Positions 5,339 to 7,921 of a DNA stretch of 7,921 nucleotides are shown here, in pieces (position 1 is the stretch's first letter; each line of letters opens with the position of its first letter). Origin of the DNA: Pseudomonadota bacterium (lineage in GTDB: Bacteria; Pseudomonadota; Alphaproteobacteria; Rhizobiales; Rhizobiaceae). Both the position numbers and the translations under genes were made by a program. The notes under the pieces are model-generated. The model made no database searches and was not told the origin of the DNA. It was given only the letters and a program-made list of their open reading frames with translations. The stretch is from assembly GCA_023433855.1 (NCBI GenBank), contig JAEYTV010000439.1:1-7921 (forward strand), in the 5' to 3' direction.

Positions 5339-5640
5339 AGACGCCAATACCTTTCGCGTCCCGCCGGGGATAGCAGCCAGCCGGTCGTAAGTCCAAGCTG
5401 TCTCCCTGCTGCAATAAGCAGTCCATAGGACACGGTGTTGTCCGAAAGCCAGTTGGCCGCAATTCGTACGCCAGTAGACGTAGCGCAGCACCATCGCCGC
5501 CGCATCTTCCACGCACCCGCCAACATGGACGCCCGGATTGCATGCGCCCGCTGGCGTGGATGAATGGCAACGGCACCGTTGATGCGTGCTTGTCCTGAGG
5601 ATCGCCAGCACCGTGAGGCCGTCTCGTTTCTTTACACAAA
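5339..5640. other. Gap of about 300 bp after the glycosylase gene, no gene recognised
   Basis: Minus-strand frames are open here (for example 5248-5526 and 5310-5639), but they run into the glycosylase gene antisense. Their products are Arg/Trp/Cys-rich with no motif and no ribosome binding site that I could defend. No terminator hairpin with a T-run is evident after the glycosylase stop. I see nothing else supportable. Confidence 0.4.
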
Positions 5641-5660
5641 TCAGGCGGTTTCCGTGCCCG

Positions 5661-5686
5661 ATTAACCTTCGAGCAAGGAATTAACC
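5661..5686. promoter_or_regulatory. Two ATTAACC boxes upstream of the che operon (possible CtrA half-sites)
   Basis: ATTAACC occurs at 5661-5667 and 5680-5686, 19 bp apart on the same face of the helix. The second extends to TTAACCAT, which matches the half-site described for the alphaproteobacterial cell-cycle regulator CtrA. The full CtrA motif, TTAA-N7-TTAA, is not met because the spacing is 15. CtrA controls motility and chemotaxis genes in many alphaproteobacteria, so the location is sensible. The region just downstream (CATACATATTG) is AT-rich and could hold the promoter. Confidence 0.4.
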
Positions 5687-5713
5687 ATACATATTGAAAG
5701 GCACGGCGAAGTG

Positions 5714-5774
5714 GGGAGACTGCGATCTCTCATCAGGCATGAGGCCGCAAAGCCGTACCGGTGGCAGTCCGGTA
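5714..5774 (+). promoter_or_regulatory. Structured mRNA leader upstream of icpA: hairpins with a possible loop-loop contact
   Basis: Hairpin 1 is GGGAGA (5714-5719), loop CTGCGA, TCTCTC (5726-5731). An alternative hairpin 2 is CTCAT (5729-5733), loop CAGGC, ATGAG (5739-5743). Hairpin 3 is TACCGG (5756-5761), loop TGGCAGT, CCGGTA (5769-5774). The loop of hairpin 3 (GCAGT, 5764-5768) is complementary to ACTGC (5719-5723) at loop 1, so a kissing or pseudoknot contact is possible. The string CGCAAAGCC followed by a CCGG...CCGGTA stem recalls part of the c-di-GMP-I (GEMM) riboswitch, but the conserved 5' half is not seen. The sequence shows the pairing; the RNA function is inference. Confidence 0.35.
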
Positions 5775-5827
5775 TTTGCTCATCAAATCCAGGAAAGCCT
5801 GCGGTGACCGTGTTGCCTGTGCTGGCG

Positions 5828-5894
5828 GAGTCGATCCGTTCCCGCATGCATCCTCGACTCATCCCGGCACCTGGACGACGGAGCCGCATGCGGC
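5828..5894. repeat. Inverted repeats in the icpA leader
   Basis: GAGTCGA (5828-5834) and TCGACTC (5854-5860) form a perfect 7-bp inverted repeat with a 19-nt loop. GCCGCATGCGGC (5883-5894) is a perfect 12-bp palindrome. Both lie between the first hairpin set and the preferred start of icpA. The two GANTC sequences (GAGTC and GACTC) are also potential CcrM methylation sites. Their density argues that this stretch is untranslated leader, although a GTG frame is open from 5761. Confidence 0.4.
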
Positions 5895-5937
5895 CGTGTC
5901 CTTCTCGGGCCGGCCGAAAGGTTTGGGGACAGTTTGG

Positions 5938-7557
5938 GTGCAGGACACTTCATCGGATCAGGCGCGACGAGGCCAGACAGGTAGTCTGGCGGAGAGACTG
6001 GGATTTGCCGGACTCGACGGCGAACTGCGCGATCTGCTGCGCCGTTCTCGGCCGCATATGGAGGAGCATCTCAAAGCCGGCCTTCGCGATCTCTTTCATC
6101 GCTTCCAATCGCTGCCCGAAGCGGCCCGCCACTTCGAGAGCGAAAACCAGATAGAACGACTACATGATCTCCAGGCCTCCCACTGGGGCGTTCTGACCGA
6201 TGCGCGCTTCGACGCGCTTTATGCAGAGCGGGTCAAGGTCTTGTCCGATACCGAAAGCCGCATGGGTCTTGATCCGCGCTGGCATGTGGCGGGCCACTCC
6301 GTGGTGCTCGAACACCTAATCGCGGGTGCGATCTCGGACTTCTGTCCAAAGTCCCTGATACCCGGCAAGCGCAAGCGCGAACAGGAAGTCGTTGACCTCG
6401 TCACGGCCGTCGTCCGCCTTGTCATGGTCGATGTGGAGATTGGCGTCTCACTCCGCTTCAACGAACTGCGCCAGAAGCACCAGCGAGCACTCGCCCAACA
6501 GCGCGAGGCCGATCATGCCGAGGCTGTCGAGACCTTCTCGGGTGTCATTGCCACGCTGCTGGATCGTGACCTAACAGCGGCGGTTCCCGAAGATGTGCCG
6601 GAGGCATATCGCGAACTCGGGGATCTTCTGAACAAAGCGATCGGCGGCCTCTGCTCCTCGGTCGAGATAACAGACGAACATGCTCGGCGGGCAAACGCCT
6701 TGATCGAGGCGGTCGCTGAAAGGACGCGAGCGCTGGCATCCTCATCGCGCGAGCAATCGGCCCGCATCGGCGATGTGGCCGGCGCGCTTTCGGTGCTCGG
6801 CACGAGGGTTAAGGGAAGCGCCGCCGAAACGGCGGCGGCCGAGCAAGCCGCAACCGAGACCCGTCTTGCCGTAGAGGCGAGTGGGGAAGTGGTCGGTCGC
6901 GCCATCGCGGCCATGGCCGACATCGAGACGTCTGCGGAAAAGATCGGCCAGATCATCGGCGTCATCGACGAGATCGCCTTCCAGACCAATCTTCTGGCGT
7001 TGAACGCCGGTATCGAAGCGGCTCGCGCCGGGGAAACGGGGCGCGGCTTTGCCGTGGTTGCTCAGGAAGTGCGCGCCCTTGCCCAGCGATCGGCCGAAGC
7101 GGCGCGCGAGATAAAGACGCTCGTTACGGGTACCAAGACCCAGGTCGATGCGGGCGTCGACATGGTTCACCGCACACAGGCCGCGATCGGCGGCATTGTT
7201 CGCCAGGTGTCGGAGATCAACGACGTTATCGGGAACATCGCACGTGACACCGGTTCTCACGCTGACCAGATCGGCAAAGTGACGGCGGAGCTTGGCTCGG
7301 TCAGCGAAGCCATGGCCGCAGGCGCGGACCTGGCGCATACGACCGGTGAAAGCGCCGACGAACTTCATACGGTTATCGTGGAGCTCGGCCGCACGGTCCG
7401 TGAGTTCACGGTGGAACGACGGCATCGAAATCGCGAAAGCGTCGCCCCGCTGTCACCGGAGCGCGGCCGGCCTGCGCTTATATCCATATCCTCCGCCGTT
7501 TCCCCGGTCAGGCACGACGACGAATACCAATTTCATAAGAGACAAGGAATAAGCTGA
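5938..7557 (+). CDS. icpA: Soluble globin-coupled chemoreceptor (IcpA-type methyl-accepting protein), 539 aa
   Basis: The protein signals to CheA through CheW. Residues about 20-175 form a globin-coupled-sensor domain ([20 protein letters not shown] to the helix [19 protein letters not shown]). A HAMP-like linker follows ([18 protein letters not shown]), then the signalling domain with the hairpin tip [20 protein letters not shown] and [20 protein letters not shown] (about 341-380). No transmembrane segment or C-terminal CheR-binding pentapeptide is present, so it is cytoplasmic. At the proximal heme-His position (H-x-R-I-G-L in heme sensors) it reads ESRMGL, with Glu106, so heme binding is doubtful. 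The frame is open to GTG 5761, but that extension is low-complexity and hairpin-rich; GTG 5938 gives the usual N-terminal length for the family. GGGGA lies 8 nt upstream. As first gene of the che operon it matches the rhizobial icpA-cheS-cheY1 order, and its stop overlaps the next ATG by one base. Confidence 0.9.
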   Translation: MQDTSSDQARRGQTGSLAERLGFAGLDGELRDLLRRSRPHMEEHLKAGLRDLFHRFQSLPEAARHFESENQIERLHDLQASHWGVLTDARFDALYAERVKVLSDTESRMGLDPRWHVAGHSVVLEHLIAGAISDFCPKSLIPGKRKREQEVVDLVTAVVRLVMVDVEIGVSLRFNELRQKHQRALAQQREADHAEAVETFSGVIATLLDRDLTAAVPEDVPEAYRELGDLLNKAIGGLCSSVEITDEHARRANALIEAVAERTRALASSSREQSARIGDVAGALSVLGTRVKGSAAETAAAEQAATETRLAVEASGEVVGRAIAAMADIETSAEKIGQIIGVIDEIAFQTNLLALNAGIEAARAGETGRGFAVVAQEVRALAQRSAEAAREIKTLVTGTKTQVDAGVDMVHRTQAAIGGIVRQVSEINDVIGNIARDTGSHADQIGKVTAELGSVSEAMAAGADLAHTTGESADELHTVIVELGRTVREFTVERRHRNRESVAPLSPERGRPALISISSAVSPVRHDDEYQFHKRQGIS

Positions 7558-7856
7558 TGGCAGCGGACAAGGCTGAACCGCAAACCCTCAAGTTGTCCGC
7601 AGTGCTGGACCTTAATGAGGCGACGGTCCTGCATGGAAATCTCATGTCCCTGCGCGGACGCGATCTCGTTGTCGACGCCTCGTCCGTGGATCGGCTGGGG
7701 GTCCAATGCGCACAGGTTCTCGCTGCCGCCGGCCGCGCATGGCGTGAGGACGGCAAGTCGTTCCTGGTCGGGAAGGTTTCCGATGCCTTTCAGAAAACGA
7801 TGCAACTGATCGGGATCAATATCGAAGATCTGGTCGCTAAGGAGATCAAGAAATGA
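7557..7856 (+). CDS. cheS: STAS-domain chemotaxis protein (CheS type), 99 aa
   Basis: The protein is a single STAS fold: a beta strand at LKLSAVLDLNEATVLHGNLM (about 11-30), then DLVVDASSVDRLGVQCAQVL (about 36-55) at the usual nucleotide or phosphorylation loop, then GKSFLVGKVSDAFQKTMQLI. In anti-sigma antagonists this loop reads D-S-S/A-G with a phosphorylated Ser; here the matching positions read D-R-L-G, so Ser phosphorylation at that site is unlikely. In Sinorhizobium meliloti the gene at this position (CheS) binds CheA and helps drain phosphate from the sink regulator CheY1. The same role is likely here, inferred from position and fold. The start ATG overlaps the icpA stop (TGATG), with AAGGA 8 nt upstream. 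Confidence 0.85.
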   Translation: MAADKAEPQTLKLSAVLDLNEATVLHGNLMSLRGRDLVVDASSVDRLGVQCAQVLAAAGRAWREDGKSFLVGKVSDAFQKTMQLIGINIEDLVAKEIKK

Positions 7857-7921
7857 AGAAAAAAGTACTGACGGTCGACGATTCCCGGACCATCCGGAAC
7901 ATGCTTTTGGTCACTCTCAAC
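7853..7921 (+). CDS. cheY: CheY response regulator, N-terminal part (runs off the right edge)
   Basis: The 23 visible codons start MKKKVLTVDDSRTIRNMLL. The VDDS motif, with the paired Asp residues that bind Mg2+ near the phosphorylation site, is the hallmark of CheY and other single-domain receivers. The phosphoacceptor Asp and the rest are outside the window. The start overlaps the STAS gene stop as ATGA (7853-7856), and AAGGAG lies 8 nt upstream. By gene order it should be CheY1, the phosphate-sink regulator of the rhizobial che operon; cheA is expected next. Confidence 0.9.
   Translation, partial: MKKKVLTVDDSRTIRNMLLVTLN

Noticed and set aside
4541..5611. Long minus-strand open frame of 356 codons
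   Set aside because: It runs antisense through the glycosylase gene and the tRNA-Phe scar. Its GGGFEPPTRGFSI-like segment is the well-known spurious translation of an antisense tRNA.
5744..5774. A definite c-di-GMP-I riboswitch
   Set aside because: Only the CGCAAAGCC block and one stem resemble it. The conserved 5' GGGCAAA part is not visible, so it is reported only as a structured leader.
5711..6154. Plus-strand open frame of 147 codons overlapping the start of icpA
   Set aside because: The product is Arg/Cys-rich without motifs and is in a different frame from the clear globin domain.
6742..7425. Minus-strand open frame of 227 codons, with others at 6513-6989
   Set aside because: They are antisense to the strongly conserved chemoreceptor signalling domain, and their composition is that of GC-rich shadow frames.

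Overview
The window comes from a GC-rich alphaproteobacterium, most likely of the Hyphomicrobiales (Rhizobium/Agrobacterium/Brucella relatives). The best evidence is the right-hand gene order: a soluble globin-coupled chemoreceptor (IcpA type), a small STAS-fold protein (CheS type) and the first codons of CheY. This is the start of the rhizobial che operon. A tRNA-Phe 3' end of proteobacterial type and an alphaproteobacterial-looking 3-methyladenine DNA glycosylase agree with this.

Region 1 (1 to about 4614) looks like one end of an integrated accessory element. At the far left is the start of an IS3-family transposase orfA, read off the window on the minus strand. Eight further minus-strand genes follow, tightly packed and often overlapping by ATGA. 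From the att end inward they are: a small protein (4366-4644), a helix-turn-helix protein with a 19-residue tandem repeat at its C-terminus (3587-4369), a gap with GTTGAC repeats, an unknown protein (2697-3236), two coiled-coil proteins (2143-2610 and 1620-2153), a tandem ribbon-helix-helix protein (1297-1623), a protein resembling the phage terminase small subunit Nu1 (688-1290) and a small unknown protein (373-642). No integrase, large terminase or structural gene is in view. The set suggests a prophage remnant, phage satellite or small integrative element interrupted by an IS.

Region 2 (about 4615-4662) is a 3' fragment of tRNA-Phe(GAA), from the anticodon loop to CCA, without its 5' half. 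It is read as the attR-like scar of integration into a tRNA gene; the intact tRNA should lie beyond the left edge. Two 13-bp direct repeats just inside the scar (4523-4535 and 4564-4576) are candidate integrase or excisionase arm sites.

Region 3 (4663-7921) is host chromosome on the plus strand. It holds a 3-methyladenine DNA glycosylase gene, then about 600 bp without a convincing gene. That gap contains two TTAACC boxes (possible CtrA half-sites) and a run of hairpins, and leads into the che operon. The three che genes overlap by 1 and 4 nt, so they are probably co-transcribed and translationally coupled. The chemoreceptor's globin domain has Glu where the proximal heme His is expected, so it may sense something other than a heme ligand.
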